NCBI RefSeq assembly: GCF_000518805.1
Contig: NZ_JAEH01000007.1
Location: 1-64,000 of the forward strand
Length of the DNA stretch: 64,000 bases
From: Shewanella waksmanii ATCC BAA-643
Lineage (GTDB): Bacteria; Pseudomonadota; Gammaproteobacteria; Enterobacterales; Shewanellaceae
Reading direction: 5' to 3'
This document shows, piece after piece, positions 45,662 through 56,098 of this stretch. The notes below the pieces were generated by a model that was given only the letters and a program-made list of their open reading frames with translations, searched no databases and was not told the origin of the DNA. Both the position numbers and the translations under genes were made by a program. Every line of letters starts with the position of its first letter. The first letter of the stretch is position 1.

Positions 45662-45843
45662 AACTTAGTGTTAGTGCAAAAGTTAAAATGTTGTTTTATT
45701 ACTGACAAATAGCGACTAAAATAACTTTGGTGAATACTGGTGATTAATAATATATATTTCTATTATTTTTATAGGTTGGGTTAGTATCAAATAAGGTTTA
45801 GTTAATCACGGCAATGCGGTGAGTACAGCGCAGGGGATGCAGT

Positions 45844-48027
45844 ATGAAAATGTATGTTGAGCATAGTGGACTACAAATAGATAGCGAGTTAGCTGCATTA
45901 GTAGAAGCTGAGATGATACCCGGCTCAGGTGTCGCCGCCGAACAATTTTGGCAAGCACTAGCCGATATCGTCAAGGATCTCAGCCCAGAGAACACCGCTT
46001 TGTTGGCTAAACGTCAACAGCTACAAGAGCAAATTGACCAATGGCATAAGCAACATAGCAGCGATAAGTTTGATGCCAGTCAGTATCAGCAGTTTTTACT
46101 GCAAATTGGCTATCTTGTCGCTGATGTTGCTCCTTTTTCGATAACCACGGAAAACGTTGATAACGAAATTACTCATCAGGCCGGGCCGCAGCTTGTTGTG
46201 CCGGTAAAAAATGCCCGCTTTGCGCTTAATGCCGCCAATGCCCGTTGGGGTAGTCTATATGATGCGCTTTATGGCACCGATGCCATTTCAGAAAGTGGCG
46301 GGGCAGAAAAAGGGGCTAAGTATAATCCTGCTCGCGGCGCCAAGGTGATTGCATACGCTAAAGCGATGCTTGATAGCCACTTTGCACTCAGCCAAGGCAG
46401 TCATGAGCAAGTGGTCAGTTACCACATAGACGAGCAGCAATTAGTTGCTAGGTTAGCATCCGGTGAGCAAACATCTCTTAAAGATGCAGCACAGTTTGTT
46501 GGTTTTCAAGGCGAGCGAGCTAACCCAAGTGCGGTGTTACTTAAACACAATGGCTTGCATGTAGAAATTCAAATTGATGCTAGCCACCTTATTGGTAAAG
46601 AGGATAGCGCTAAGGTTAAAGATCTTCTGATTGAGGCAGCTGTCACCACCATTATGGATTGCGAAGACTCAGTGGCTGCAGTCGATGGCGAAGACAAAGT
46701 AGAAGTTTACCGTAACTGGCTTGGGCTAATGAAAGGCGATTTAACGGCCTCGCTTAACAAAGGTGGCCAGCAACTGACTCGCACTTTAAATAGCGATAGA
46801 CAATATCAAGTAGCAGACGGCAGCACGTTAAGCCTACCAGGGCGCAGTCTTTTGTTTGTGCGTAACGTAGGCCACCTGATGACAATTGATGCGGTGTTAG
46901 ATCAGCACAACCAGCCTATCCCAGAGGGGATCCTAGATGGTTTGTGTACAGTACTGGCTGCAATGCACGATCTCAATAAACAGGGTAACGGCCAATGTAA
47001 CAGCCGTACTGGTTCAGTTTACATAGTGAAACCAAAAATGCATGGTCCAGAAGAAGTGGCTTTTGCCGATAAACTGTTTAGCCGTATTGAGCAGGCATTC
47101 GGACTGGCAGCAAATACCATCAAGATGGGTATTATGGATGAAGAACGTCGCACCACGGTTAATTTGCAAGCCTGTATTCACGCGGCTAAAGCGCGAGTGG
47201 TGTTTATCAATACAGGGTTTTTAGATCGCACCGGCGATGAGATTCATACGTCGATGCATGCTGGCGCTATGGTGGCAAAATCACAAATGAAGCAGCAAGA
47301 CTGGATAAAAGCCTATGAAGACTGGAATGTCGATATTGGCCTAGCTTGTGGGCTGCAAGGCGTGGCACAAATAGGTAAAGGCATGTGGCCTATGCCAGAT
47401 GAAATGGCTGCAATGCTGGAGCAAAAAGTCGCGCATCCTAAATCAGGGGCTAATACGGCTTGGGTTCCATCACCTACAGGCGCGGTATTGCATGCGATTC
47501 ACTATCATCAAATTAATGTGCAACAGCAGCAGGAGCAGCTCAAAGGCCAAGCGAGAGCCACACTCACGCAGTTATTAACCCTACCGCTGATGACTGACGC
47601 TGATGAACTGTCCGAGCAACAGATCCAGCAAGAAATCGATAACTGTGCCCAAGGTATATTGGGGTATGTTGTACGCTGGATTGACCAAGGAGTCGGCTGC
47701 TCAAAAGTGCCGGATATTCACAATGTCGGACTCATGGAAGACAGCGCAACTTTAAGGATCTCATCTCAGTATTTGGCTAATTGGTTGCTCCATGGAGTGT
47801 GCGATAAAACCCAAGTAATGGATAGCTTAAAACGCATGGCCGTGGTGGTCGATGGCCAAAATCAACATGATAAGGATTATCAATGTATGGCGCCAGGCTA
47901 TAACGGTATTGCCTTTAACACAGCATGTGCACTAGTGTTCGAAGGCCAACTGCAACCGTCAGGCTATACTGAGCCGCTATTGCACGCCAATAGAATGTTA
48001 GCCAAAGCGCAACAAGCTTCACTGTAG
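45844..48027 (+). CDS. glcB: Malate synthase G
   Basis: Condenses glyoxylate with acetyl-CoA to malate. 727 aa, the single-chain G isoform. It has the family landmarks [34 protein letters not shown] (metal ligands), [30 protein letters not shown] (Glu ligand) and the C-terminal [20 protein letters not shown] (catalytic Asp region). It follows the LysR gene and ends in a shared terminator with adhE. Together with aceA it completes the glyoxylate shunt. Confidence 0.95.
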   Translation: MKMYVEHSGLQIDSELAALVEAEMIPGSGVAAEQFWQALADIVKDLSPENTALLAKRQQLQEQIDQWHKQHSSDKFDASQYQQFLLQIGYLVADVAPFSITTENVDNEITHQAGPQLVVPVKNARFALNAANARWGSLYDALYGTDAISESGGAEKGAKYNPARGAKVIAYAKAMLDSHFALSQGSHEQVVSYHIDEQQLVARLASGEQTSLKDAAQFVGFQGERANPSAVLLKHNGLHVEIQIDASHLIGKEDSAKVKDLLIEAAVTTIMDCEDSVAAVDGEDKVEVYRNWLGLMKGDLTASLNKGGQQLTRTLNSDRQYQVADGSTLSLPGRSLLFVRNVGHLMTIDAVLDQHNQPIPEGILDGLCTVLAAMHDLNKQGNGQCNSRTGSVYIVKPKMHGPEEVAFADKLFSRIEQAFGLAANTIKMGIMDEERRTTVNLQACIHAAKARVVFINTGFLDRTGDEIHTSMHAGAMVAKSQMKQQDWIKAYEDWNVDIGLACGLQGVAQIGKGMWPMPDEMAAMLEQKVAHPKSGANTAWVPSPTGAVLHAIHYHQINVQQQQEQLKGQARATLTQLLTLPLMTDADELSEQQIQQEIDNCAQGILGYVVRWIDQGVGCSKVPDIHNVGLMEDSATLRISSQYLANWLLHGVCDKTQVMDSLKRMAVVVDGQNQHDKDYQCMAPGYNGIAFNTACALVFEGQLQPSGYTEPLLHANRMLAKAQQASL

Positions 48028-48067
48028 GGTAGAGCGTCGATAAATCGAATAACTCAGTTAATCGCAT

Positions 48068-48096
48068 AAAAAAGCCAGCATATTGCTGGCTTTTTT
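48068..48096. terminator. Bidirectional intrinsic terminator
   Basis: AAAAAAGCCAGCA / TGCTGGCTTTTTT with a 3-nt loop between the convergent glcB and adhE genes. Confidence 0.92.
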
Positions 48097-48122
48097 AATA
48101 GGTAAGTTAAACCGATAAACGG

Positions 48123-50723
48123 TTAGCTATCTTGGTATGCGCGGCCATAGTAGCTGTCTAAGAATAGCTGTTTAAGTTCAGCTATCAATGGATAGCGTGG
48201 GTTAGCCCCGGTACATTGATCATCAAAGGCATCTTCAGCTAGCTCATCTAATTTAGCGAGGAAGTCTGCTTCGTTGACTCCAGCTTCTTGAATTGAAGCC
48301 GGCATGCCAATCGCCGCCTTGAGTTCATCGACTTTTTCAAGCAGTGCTTCAACTTTTTCTTCATCACTATTGCCTTGCAGGTTTAGGTGGTCGGCAATCG
48401 CGCCATAGCGGCACAATGCTTTAGGGCGATCATACTGGCTGAATGCCGCTTGCTTAGTGGGCATATCGGTGGCGTTAAAACGGATCACGTTGCTGATAAG
48501 CAGTGCATTGGCTAAACCGTGGGCCAAATGGAACTCTGCACCGAGTTTGTGCGCCATTGAGTGACAAATACCTAAAAATGCGTTGGCAAAGGCAATCCCC
48601 GCGATGGTGGCACCGTTGTGAACTTTTTCACGAGCGATAGGAGCGCTAGCGCCGTGCTCGTAGGCATCGGGTAGGTGTTTAAACAGTAAATCCAGCGCCT
48701 GTAGTGCCTGTCCATCACTGTATTCGTTGGCCATCACACTCACATAGGCTTCTAATGCATGGGTAACAGCATCAATACCGCCAAATGCAGTAAGTGATTT
48801 TGGCATATCCATAACTAAGTTTGGATCAACAATGGCCATGTTAGGCGTGAGCTCATAGTCGGCAATGGGGTACTTCATGCCGGTTTTTTCATCGGTCACT
48901 ACTGCAAATGGGGTGACTTCAGATCCAGTACCCGATGTGGTTGGAATCGCCACCATACTGGCTTTTTTACCCAGTTTTGGAAATTTATAGATACGTTTAC
49001 GAATATCCATAAATCGCAGCGCTAGATCAGCAAAGTCGACATCAGGGTGTTCATACATTACCCAGATGATTTTGGCTGCATCCATGGGCGAGCCGCCGCC
49101 TAATGCAATAATGACATCGGGTTGGAAACTGGCAGCCATTTTGGCGCCTTGGTTAACGATGGCTAAAGTGGGATCAGCTTCAACATCGTAAAATACGTCA
49201 GTTTCTAAACCTTGTGACTTAAGTATTTTAATGGTCTCGTCACAGTAGCCGTTATTAAACAGGTATTTATCTGTAACAATTAGCGCTCGTTTCTTATCGC
49301 TTAGCTCTTCTAATGCAATAGGTAAGCTACCGCGACGGAAATAGATTGAAGAAGGAAGTTTGTGCCACAACATATTTTCAGCTCGCTTAGCCACCATCTT
49401 TTTATTAATAAGATGACTTGGCCCGACGTTTTCAGAAATAGAGTTACCCCCCCATGAGCCACAACCTAATGTGAGCGATGGGGCTAGCTTAAAGTTATAC
49501 AGATCGCCAATGCCGCCTTGTGAGGCTGGGGTGTTGATCAAAATACGTGCGGTTTTCATTCTAAAACCAAAAGTTTTGACTCTTTCAGTTTGGGTATCTT
49601 GGTCGGTATATAAGCCTGAAGTGTGGCCGATGCCACCTAAGGTTACCAAGGCTTCAGCTTTGTCTAGGGCTTGATCGAAGTCCTGGGCACGATACATGGC
49701 TAACAGAGGTGATAGTTTTTCATGGGCAAAGGCTTCAGCTTCGCTGATGTCATCCGCTTCGCCAATTAACACCTTAGTAGAACTCGGTACGTCGATATCG
49801 GCCATCGCTGCAATGGTTGCTGCACTTTGTCCGACAATATCTGCGTTTAGTCCACCATTTTTAAGGATCACCTGTTGCATGGCTTGTGCTTCATCGGCGC
49901 TTAATATGTAGCCGCCATGGCTGGCAAAACGCTGTTTAACTTGCTCGTATACTTCATCGACGACTACAACCGCTTGCTCAGAAGCACACACTACGCCGTT
50001 ATCAAACGTCTTCGACATTAAAATTGAGCTGACGGCACGTTTAATGTCTGCGGTTTCATCAATAACAATTGGGGTATTACCCGCACCGACACCAATTGCT
50101 GGCTTACCAGAAGAATAGGCCGCTTTGACCATGCCTGGTCCACCGGTTGCCAAAATCAAATTGATTTTATCGTGGGTCATCAGTTGGTTAGAAAGTGCAA
50201 CGCTGGGTTGATCTATCCAGCCAATAATATCTTGCGGTGCACCCGCTTCAACGGCGGCTTCGAGCACAAGTCTAGCAGCAGTGGTGGTAGACTCTTTGGC
50301 TCTTGGGTGAGGTGAGAAGATAATACCGTTACGTGTTTTAAGGCTAATTAGCGCTTTAAAAATTGCTGTAGAAGTCGGGTTGGTGGTTGGCACAATACCG
50401 CAGATAATTCCGACAGGTTCGGCTATGGTGATGGTACCAAAAGTGGGGTCTTCATCGAGAATGCCACAGGTTTTGTCGTCTTTATATTTGTTATAAATAT
50501 ATTCTGACGCAAAGTGGTTTTTGATGACTTTATCTTCGATGACGCCCATGCCGGTTTCTTTGGCCGCCATTTTGGCTAGCGAGATCCGTGCATCAGCGGC
50601 AGCCAATGCTGCGGCACGAAAGATCTTATCGACCTGGGCTTGGCTGAAATTAGCGAACTTAGCTTGCGCGTCCGCTACTCGCTGCACCAGTTGGTTGAGT
50701 TCTTGCTCATTAGTGACTGTCAT
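48123..50723 (-). CDS. adhE: Bifunctional acetaldehyde-CoA/alcohol dehydrogenase
   Basis: Reduces acetyl-CoA to acetaldehyde and then ethanol in fermentation. 866 aa. N-terminal CoA-acylating aldehyde dehydrogenase (about 1-440, catalytic Cys in NGVVCASEQA), a linker, and C-terminal iron-dependent alcohol dehydrogenase (about 450-866: GGGSPMDAAK, FGGIDAVTHALEAY, and the Fe ligands in GICHSMAHKLGAEFHLAHG). SD AAGGAT precedes ATG 50723. Two hairpins lie in the leader, the nearer one only 19 bases from the start, so translation or mRNA processing may be regulated. Confidence 0.96.
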   Translation of the reverse strand: MTVTNEQELNQLVQRVADAQAKFANFSQAQVDKIFRAAALAAADARISLAKMAAKETGMGVIEDKVIKNHFASEYIYNKYKDDKTCGILDEDPTFGTITIAEPVGIICGIVPTTNPTSTAIFKALISLKTRNGIIFSPHPRAKESTTTAARLVLEAAVEAGAPQDIIGWIDQPSVALSNQLMTHDKINLILATGGPGMVKAAYSSGKPAIGVGAGNTPIVIDETADIKRAVSSILMSKTFDNGVVCASEQAVVVVDEVYEQVKQRFASHGGYILSADEAQAMQQVILKNGGLNADIVGQSAATIAAMADIDVPSSTKVLIGEADDISEAEAFAHEKLSPLLAMYRAQDFDQALDKAEALVTLGGIGHTSGLYTDQDTQTERVKTFGFRMKTARILINTPASQGGIGDLYNFKLAPSLTLGCGSWGGNSISENVGPSHLINKKMVAKRAENMLWHKLPSSIYFRRGSLPIALEELSDKKRALIVTDKYLFNNGYCDETIKILKSQGLETDVFYDVEADPTLAIVNQGAKMAASFQPDVIIALGGGSPMDAAKIIWVMYEHPDVDFADLALRFMDIRKRIYKFPKLGKKASMVAIPTTSGTGSEVTPFAVVTDEKTGMKYPIADYELTPNMAIVDPNLVMDMPKSLTAFGGIDAVTHALEAYVSVMANEYSDGQALQALDLLFKHLPDAYEHGASAPIAREKVHNGATIAGIAFANAFLGICHSMAHKLGAEFHLAHGLANALLISNVIRFNATDMPTKQAAFSQYDRPKALCRYGAIADHLNLQGNSDEEKVEALLEKVDELKAAIGMPASIQEAGVNEADFLAKLDELAEDAFDDQCTGANPRYPLIAELKQLFLDSYYGRAYQDS

Positions 50724-50741
50724 AAAGCGATCCTTGAAAAA

Positions 50742-50787
50742 ATTTAGCCAAAAGTCGTTTTTGGCTAAATTCTCTCCTGTGGAGAAA
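50742..50787 (-). promoter_or_regulatory. Hairpins in the adhE leader
   Basis: A perfect 13-bp inverted repeat (AATTTAGCCAAAA / TTTTGGCTAAATT, 50742-50772, 5-nt loop) ends 5 bases from the adhE SD. A second small hairpin (TCTCC / GGAGA) lies next to it at 50773-50787. In mRNA these would form just before the ribosome-binding site. A terminator-attenuator or RNase III-type control is possible but unproven. Confidence 0.6.
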
Positions 50788-51047
50788 AATTACACCTAAA
50801 ACGGCTTGTTATCTGTGATCATACCCGCATTTATGGCTGTATATGTAATTAAATAACGATGTTAACGACTTGTTTGCTGAATGAGTAAACAATTTACTCA
50901 ATTTCTCTGCTTTATTTTTAATTCAAAGTTGTGAGATATGCTAGAAAATCTGCATTTTACTTAGGCAAATCCTCAGGTACATTAGCGCATCAATTTTTGT
51001 CGCTTATGTTAGTGGAAAGGTCTAGAGGTAGTAATGGGGATTGTGCA

Positions 51048-51680
51048 GTGGATTTAACCTTGTATGTTAAATTTTTCTTAGGTTTGGTGGCGATTATTAA
51101 CCCCATTGGTTTGCTACCGGTATTTGTGAGTTTAACCAGTCATCAGACTCCTTTAGAGCGTAATCAAACGGGTAAAATTGCTAACTTTGCCGTGGTGGTT
51201 ATTTTGGTGGTGACTATCTTTGCGGGAGAACATATTTTGAATATGTTCAGCATCTCGTTATCCGCCTTTAGAATTGCCGGTGGGAGTTTGATTGCCATTA
51301 TTGCGATGTCGATGTTGCAAGGTAAGCTTGGTGAAGTTAAGCGTAACCAAGAAGAGAAGGGCGAGTCGTCGGGTATGGAGTCGGTTGCTGTGGTGCCATT
51401 GGCGCTCCCCTTGATGGCAGGACCCGGTGCGATTAGCTCGGTGATAGTTTCCGCCGCAGAGCACGATAGCTTTATGAATCATATTGGGATGTCATTGACA
51501 GTAGTGATTTTTGGTTTAACCAGTTTTACTCTATTTCGACTGGCGCCCATGATTTATAAAATTTTGGGTAAGACCGGGATTAACGTGATAACCCGTTTGA
51601 TGGGATTGTTAATGTTGGCCATCGGCATAGAAGTGATTGCAGCCGGCTTTAAAGGATTGTTTCCCACTCTAGTAGGGTAA
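51048..51680 (+). CDS. MarC-family (YchE-like) membrane protein
   Basis: A 210-aa inner-membrane protein with about six hydrophobic segments. Family motifs are visible: FFLGLVAIINPIGLLPVFVSLT, FRIAGGSLIAI and VAVVPLALPLMAGPGAIS. The start is GTG 51048 with GGGGA 7 bases upstream; the frame is open to 50931 but that extension has no family match. MarC proteins have no proven transport function. It is divergent from adhE, as ychE is next to adhE in E. coli, a notable conserved neighbourhood. Confidence 0.88.
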   Translation: MDLTLYVKFFLGLVAIINPIGLLPVFVSLTSHQTPLERNQTGKIANFAVVVILVVTIFAGEHILNMFSISLSAFRIAGGSLIAIIAMSMLQGKLGEVKRNQEEKGESSGMESVAVVPLALPLMAGPGAISSVIVSAAEHDSFMNHIGMSLTVVIFGLTSFTLFRLAPMIYKILGKTGINVITRLMGLLMLAIGIEVIAAGFKGLFPTLVG

Positions 51681-51742
51681 GTAGTCTAGTGGGGTAAGTA
51701 GTCTAGTTGGGTAAGTAGTCTAGTTGGGTAAGATAGCCTAGC
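51675..51742 (+). repeat. Tandem 17-bp repeat, about four copies
   Basis: Units of GGGTAAGTAGTCTAGTT start at 51675, 51692, 51709 and 51726, with the last copy diverged. The array begins in the final codons of the marC-family gene (the stop TAA lies in the first unit). Confidence 0.9.
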
Positions 51743-51788
51743 CAAAAACTGATGCGGCAAATGGGCTTACGCCATTTGCCGCAAAAGC

Positions 51789-53114
51789 CTATATAAGATC
51801 AATTATCGCATCCGTTTTTGGACTAAACAGGTGCTGGTGTAATCGCGCGGCAAACTCATCTGTCATGCCGGAGATATAGTCGGCAATTACCCGCTGGCTG
51901 TTTAAGCCATGCTGCTCGGCGTGTTGCCAGCGCGCTTGAGTGCTCAGTGGTAATAGTCGTGTAGGGTCCGATGCGAAGGCTTCAAATAGCTCCATCACAA
52001 CTTGTTGGCCTTTGTATTCCAACATTTGTATTTCTGGCTTACGAATGACGTATTTAAATACAAACTGTTTAAGGACTGCCAAGGCTTCATTAAATGCTGG
52101 CGTGAGCGTTGCCTGATACTTTAACAATGGCTCACTAAACTCTGTTAATTCTTCAATATATATTGCGGTAACAAAACCATTAACTAAGGTGCCGATGGCA
52201 TCTTTTCTTAAATGGTGCTGCCCAGAAAACAACGCCTCACCGATGCTGATAAATTCATTAGCAATCCAATCATCATCGCTTTGCTCGAGTTTTGATTGCA
52301 CATCGTGTTGCCACATTGACTGGGTGACGATTCCCATTACTATGGCATCTTCTAAATCGTGGATAGCGTATGCTGTGTCGTCGGCAAGTTCCATAATAGA
52401 GGCATCAAACGACTTATAACGAGTACGTTTATGTCTGCCCGATTGTACTTGAGTGGCACTGCCAAAAAGATGTTTATCTTGGCTTGAAAGCGGTGACAAT
52501 ACCCAGTTAAGGATAGCGACATCGTCATCAAAGACGCCTTTTACTGGCGGCCATTGTGCCGGCTTTAACTGGCGATGATTAACCACATCCTCTTGGACCT
52601 CTTCTTGGTATAGGGTGCCATAGGCTGCCGGGTATTTAAGTATGCCGAGCAAGGTTCTTCGGCACAGGTTCATGCCATAGTGTTCGGTGTAGGGCTCAAG
52701 GCAAGTTAATATGCGAAATGTTTGACCGTTACCTTCAAAGCCACCATCATTTCGCATCATGTAATTTAGCGCGACTTCACCGCCATGACCAAAAGGTGGG
52801 TGGCCAATGTCGTGAGCTAAGCATAGCGACTCTATCAGGCTCATAGAGTCGAGTAGATAGTTTAAATCGGGATACTTTTGCTTAAGCTGGGCTCGGATAC
52901 CGGTACCAATTTGCGAGACTTCAAGCGAGTGCGTAAGGCGAGTGCGGTAAAAGTCATTCATGCCGACGCCAAGTACCTGTGTTTTAGCTTGCAAGCGTCT
53001 AAAGGCCGCCGAGTGCAAAATACGGGCACGATCGCGTTGGTAAGGAGAGCGATGATCATCTCGGCGTTTTTTGTTCTCAGCTAGTCGTCTTTCGTGCCAT
53101 AACTCACAGGTCAT
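51789..53114 (-). CDS. dgt: Deoxyguanosinetriphosphate triphosphohydrolase-like protein
   Basis: An HD-superfamily dNTP triphosphohydrolase (441 aa). The HD metal site is complete: His in [15 protein letters not shown] in [16 protein letters not shown] and the later Asp in [15 protein letters not shown]. The length and [18 protein letters not shown] start match the clade of dGTPase-like proteins that act on dNTPs. ATG 53114 is used (GGGAG 5 bases upstream); a GTG two codons earlier directly adjoins the SD. It probably shares a transcript with yfbR (22-bp gap), another HD-domain nucleotidase. Confidence 0.92.
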   Translation of the reverse strand: MTCELWHERRLAENKKRRDDHRSPYQRDRARILHSAAFRRLQAKTQVLGVGMNDFYRTRLTHSLEVSQIGTGIRAQLKQKYPDLNYLLDSMSLIESLCLAHDIGHPPFGHGGEVALNYMMRNDGGFEGNGQTFRILTCLEPYTEHYGMNLCRRTLLGILKYPAAYGTLYQEEVQEDVVNHRQLKPAQWPPVKGVFDDDVAILNWVLSPLSSQDKHLFGSATQVQSGRHKRTRYKSFDASIMELADDTAYAIHDLEDAIVMGIVTQSMWQHDVQSKLEQSDDDWIANEFISIGEALFSGQHHLRKDAIGTLVNGFVTAIYIEELTEFSEPLLKYQATLTPAFNEALAVLKQFVFKYVIRKPEIQMLEYKGQQVVMELFEAFASDPTRLLPLSTQARWQHAEQHGLNSQRVIADYISGMTDEFAARLHQHLFSPKTDAIIDLI

Positions 53115-53136
53115 ACTCACTCCCTAATAGACGGTC

Positions 53137-53745
53137 CTACATCGTTGGTATACCACGCTGTAGTAACCGATTAATGTCATCCAAATTTAACGTGAAGCTA
53201 GGTACAAAGCATTCCATAAAGTACTTCACTGCAGGATCGCTGTTTTTCATGATTGCCGATTCAAGGCGGCGTTTAGCAGTGTTAAACTCATGATTGCCTG
53301 CGCCTTGCTCCTCTAGGCATTTTAAATATGCACATAAGGTGTCGGCAGATTTTACGATGCGTTTATAGTCGTTGTCGGCGTGCTCACTGGTGAGTAGATC
53401 TCGATAATCTTCTTTAAATTCTTCTGGCACCATTTCGAGCAGTCGATGTTCGGCAATCGCTTCAATTTTTTTGTATTCAGCTTCAATCTCTTTATTAAAG
53501 TACTTAACCGGTGTGGGCAGATCGCCGGTTAAGATTTCGCTGGCATCGTGGAAGATGGCAATGGTTGCAGCCCTATCAGGGGATAAATTGGTGCCAAACT
53601 TGCGATTACCGATAATAACCAATGCATGGGCAACCATAGCGACTTGCAATGAATGTTCTTGAACGTTTTCGCGGCGGACGTTGTACATGAGCGGCCATCG
53701 TTGGATCAACTTCATTCTAGCGAGATGGGCAAACAGGTGACTCAT
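53137..53745 (-). CDS. yfbR: 5'-deoxynucleotidase YfbR
   Basis: Dephosphorylates deoxyribonucleoside 5'-monophosphates; HD domain. 202 aa from ATG 53745, which has GGGAGTAGT upstream. The metal ligands are in [15 protein letters not shown] (His), [16 protein letters not shown] (HD) and a C-terminal [15 protein letters not shown] (Asp). Upstream codons to 53841 are in frame but not family-like. It sits in a pair with dgt, both controlling dNTP pools. Confidence 0.93.
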   Translation of the reverse strand: MSHLFAHLARMKLIQRWPLMYNVRRENVQEHSLQVAMVAHALVIIGNRKFGTNLSPDRAATIAIFHDASEILTGDLPTPVKYFNKEIEAEYKKIEAIAEHRLLEMVPEEFKEDYRDLLTSEHADNDYKRIVKSADTLCAYLKCLEEQGAGNHEFNTAKRRLESAIMKNSDPAVKYFMECFVPSFTLNLDDINRLLQRGIPTM

Positions 53746-53828
53746 ACTACTCCCGTAAATTATTTGCAGATTAATAATGTTATGCCATAAAAGCGTGGCA
53801 ATTTCCGCATATAAATAGTCAGCGAATA

Positions 53829-53852
53829 AAAAAGGCGACACTCGGTCGCCTT
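53829..53852 (-). terminator. Intrinsic terminator of alaA
   Basis: AAGGCGAC / GTCGCCTT stem with a 5-nt loop followed, on the minus strand, by TTTTTTA; just past the aminotransferase stop. Confidence 0.88.
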
Positions 53853-53860
53853 AAAATAAG

Positions 53861-55075
53861 TTATTGACGATAGCCGTCTAAGAACTCGCCGAACTCGGTG
53901 AGCGCTTTTTCTAACTCTTCTTTGTGAGGTAGGAACACGACTCGTACATGATCTGGCTCTGGCCAATTGAACGCACTGCCTTGTACTAAGAGTATTTTCT
54001 TCTCTTTTAACAGATCAAGTACTAGGCGTTCATCGTCGCGCAGATTGAATTTCTTAGCATCAAGTTTCGGGAATGCGTATAAGGCACCTTTAGGGCATTT
54101 AACGCTGACACCAGGAATTTGATTAAGCAACTGCACGCAAGTATCACGCTGTACCTTTAAACGGCCTTCATCAGCAACCAGCTCATTGATACTTTGATAG
54201 CCACCCAGTGCTGTTTGAATTGCATGTTGATTAGGAACATTAGAGCACAGGCGCATAGAAGCCAGCATATCTAAGCCTTCAATATAGCTTTTTGCGGCCT
54301 TAAGATTACCCGATAGCATCATCCACCCAACGCGAAAACCCGCCGCCCGGTAGGATTTTGATAAACCGTTAAATGTAACGGTAAGAATATCGTCAGATAG
54401 GCCAGCAGCTGGCACATGCTGTGCTTCATCATAAAGGATCTTATCGTAGATCTCGTCAGCAAATAGAATAATGTCATGTTGACGACAGATCTCAATAACC
54501 TCTAGCAACAGCTCTTTTGAATACACAGCGCCAGTGGGGTTGTTGGGATTGATCAATACTAGGCCGCGAGTACGCGGGCTGATTTTTGATTTGATATCGT
54601 CAAGATCGGGAAACCAGTCTGATTCTTCATCACAGCGATAATGCTGCGCTTTTCCCCCGCTCAAATGCACTGCCGCGGTCCATAATGGATAGTCAGGTGA
54701 GGGGACCAGTACTTCATCGTCGGTGTTTAACAGACCTTGCATCGCCATGACTATGAGCTCAGATACACCATTACCGATGTAGATATTCTCAATATCGACA
54801 CCAAATATGCCTTGAGCTTGGTAATGTTGTACCACAGCTTTACGCGCCGAAAATAGCCCTTTGGATTCACTGTAACCCTGGGCACTTGGCAGGTTTAGTA
54901 TGACATCGCGGACAATTTCCTCTGGGGCTTCAAAACCAAAGGGGGCGGGGTTACCAATATTAAGTTTAAGAATTCGATGACCTTCATCCTCTAGGCGCCT
55001 GGCTTCCTTATGGACGGGACCACGAATGTCATAACAGACAGAATCTAATTTATTGGACTTAATTATCGGCCGCAT
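53861..55075 (-). CDS. alaA: Alanine aminotransferase (AlaA-type PLP enzyme)
   Basis: A class I PLP aminotransferase of the AlaA/YfbQ group (404 aa) forming alanine from pyruvate and glutamate. Signatures: LKLNIGNPAPFGFEAP, VLVPSPDYPLW, NPNNPTGAVYS, DEIYDKILYD and the PLP-binding lysine in FNGLSKSYRAAGFRVGW. ATG 55075 has GAGG upstream; the 20 extra in-frame codons to 55135 are not family-like. It is adjacent to yfbR, as in E. coli (yfbQ-yfbR). Confidence 0.92.
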   Translation of the reverse strand: MRPIIKSNKLDSVCYDIRGPVHKEARRLEDEGHRILKLNIGNPAPFGFEAPEEIVRDVILNLPSAQGYSESKGLFSARKAVVQHYQAQGIFGVDIENIYIGNGVSELIVMAMQGLLNTDDEVLVPSPDYPLWTAAVHLSGGKAQHYRCDEESDWFPDLDDIKSKISPRTRGLVLINPNNPTGAVYSKELLLEVIEICRQHDIILFADEIYDKILYDEAQHVPAAGLSDDILTVTFNGLSKSYRAAGFRVGWMMLSGNLKAAKSYIEGLDMLASMRLCSNVPNQHAIQTALGGYQSINELVADEGRLKVQRDTCVQLLNQIPGVSVKCPKGALYAFPKLDAKKFNLRDDERLVLDLLKEKKILLVQGSAFNWPEPDHVRVVFLPHKEELEKALTEFGEFLDGYRQ

Positions 55076-55448
55076 GGCTACCTCGTTAATGCCTATATTA
55101 TTTTGGGCGTATTTGTCTCTACTGCTTATACGCAACCCTCAGCGCTGTGATCAAACTAACCGTCTTAGTCGGCAATTTAACCCGCTGTTGATGTTGAGCG
55201 CAGCCTTGTATCAGAATCGCTCAACACTCGCTGAGTGACTAAATGTTCATACTGATTGGTATAACAGGCACAATAACCAAAAAGTCTTGGTTTAGAAAGA
55301 GAAATCAGCCTTTTACCGCAACTTTATTAGCGCAGCCGGTAGATTATAATGCTGCTGTTGTGGATTTTTAAACTTCTCACAAGATAAATCATCTGTTAAA
55401 ACGCTTTTGGAAGGTGTTTTGGACTGGTTATGTAGAAGGGGTTGGCAC

Positions 55449-55474
55449 AAAAAAGCCGATGCAGGCATCGGCTT
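55449..55474 (-). terminator. Intrinsic terminator of efp
   Basis: AAGCCGATG / CATCGGCTT stem with a 4-nt loop, T run on the minus strand. The remainder of the gap 55076-55448 holds only promoter-type AT-rich sequence for alaA. Confidence 0.9.
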
Positions 55475-55495
55475 CTTATTATCAATAACTCGGTA

Positions 55496-56056
55496 CTAGA
55501 CGCGTTTCTTAAACTCGTGAGTACGGGTATCGATTTCAATGATATCGCCAGTTTTAACGAAATCAGCAACGCTTAACGTCGCACCGCCAGTAATGGTGGC
55601 TGGCTTCATTACTTTACCAGAGGTGTCACCACGGGCAGATGGCTCAGTGTAAGTGACTTCACGACTTACAGATGTTGGTAATTCAACCGAGATAGCTTTA
55701 CCTTCATAGAAAGTAACTTGGCAAACTTCTTCCATGCCATCAACGATGTATTGTGCAGCTTCACCTAGGTTGCCAGCTTCTACATCATATTGGTTGTACT
55801 CGCTATCCATGAATACATACATAGGATCTGCAAAATAAGAGTAAGTACAATCTAGACGCTCTAGAATGATGTCTTCCATCTTATCTTCACCTTTAAAGGT
55901 GGTTTCTGTTGTCGTATCAGCCAAAATGTTTTTAAGTTTCATTTTGACAATAGCAGCGTTACGACCAGAGCGAGTTGTTTCCGTTTTTAATACAACCCAT
56001 GGGTTGCCATCTAACATGATCACGTTACCAGGACGGAGTTCATGAGCAGTCTTCAT
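55496..56056 (-). CDS. efp: Elongation factor P (EarP-modified type)
   Basis: Relieves ribosome stalling at polyproline. 186 aa with three beta-barrel domains. The tip of domain I reads RSGRNAA with arginine at position 32, the residue rhamnosylated in the EarP-dependent EF-P class (established for Shewanella oneidensis and Pseudomonas), rather than the lysine of the EpmAB class. Its own modifying enzyme gene earP lies directly upstream (42 bp), so the pair is probably cotranscribed. Confidence 0.96.
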   Translation of the reverse strand: MKTAHELRPGNVIMLDGNPWVVLKTETTRSGRNAAIVKMKLKNILADTTTETTFKGEDKMEDIILERLDCTYSYFADPMYVFMDSEYNQYDVEAGNLGEAAQYIVDGMEEVCQVTFYEGKAISVELPTSVSREVTYTEPSARGDTSGKVMKPATITGGATLSVADFVKTGDIIEIDTRTHEFKKRV

Positions 56057-56098
56057 TACTTTATTTCCTATGCTAGGTTTTTTATTTAACGCCGTATC

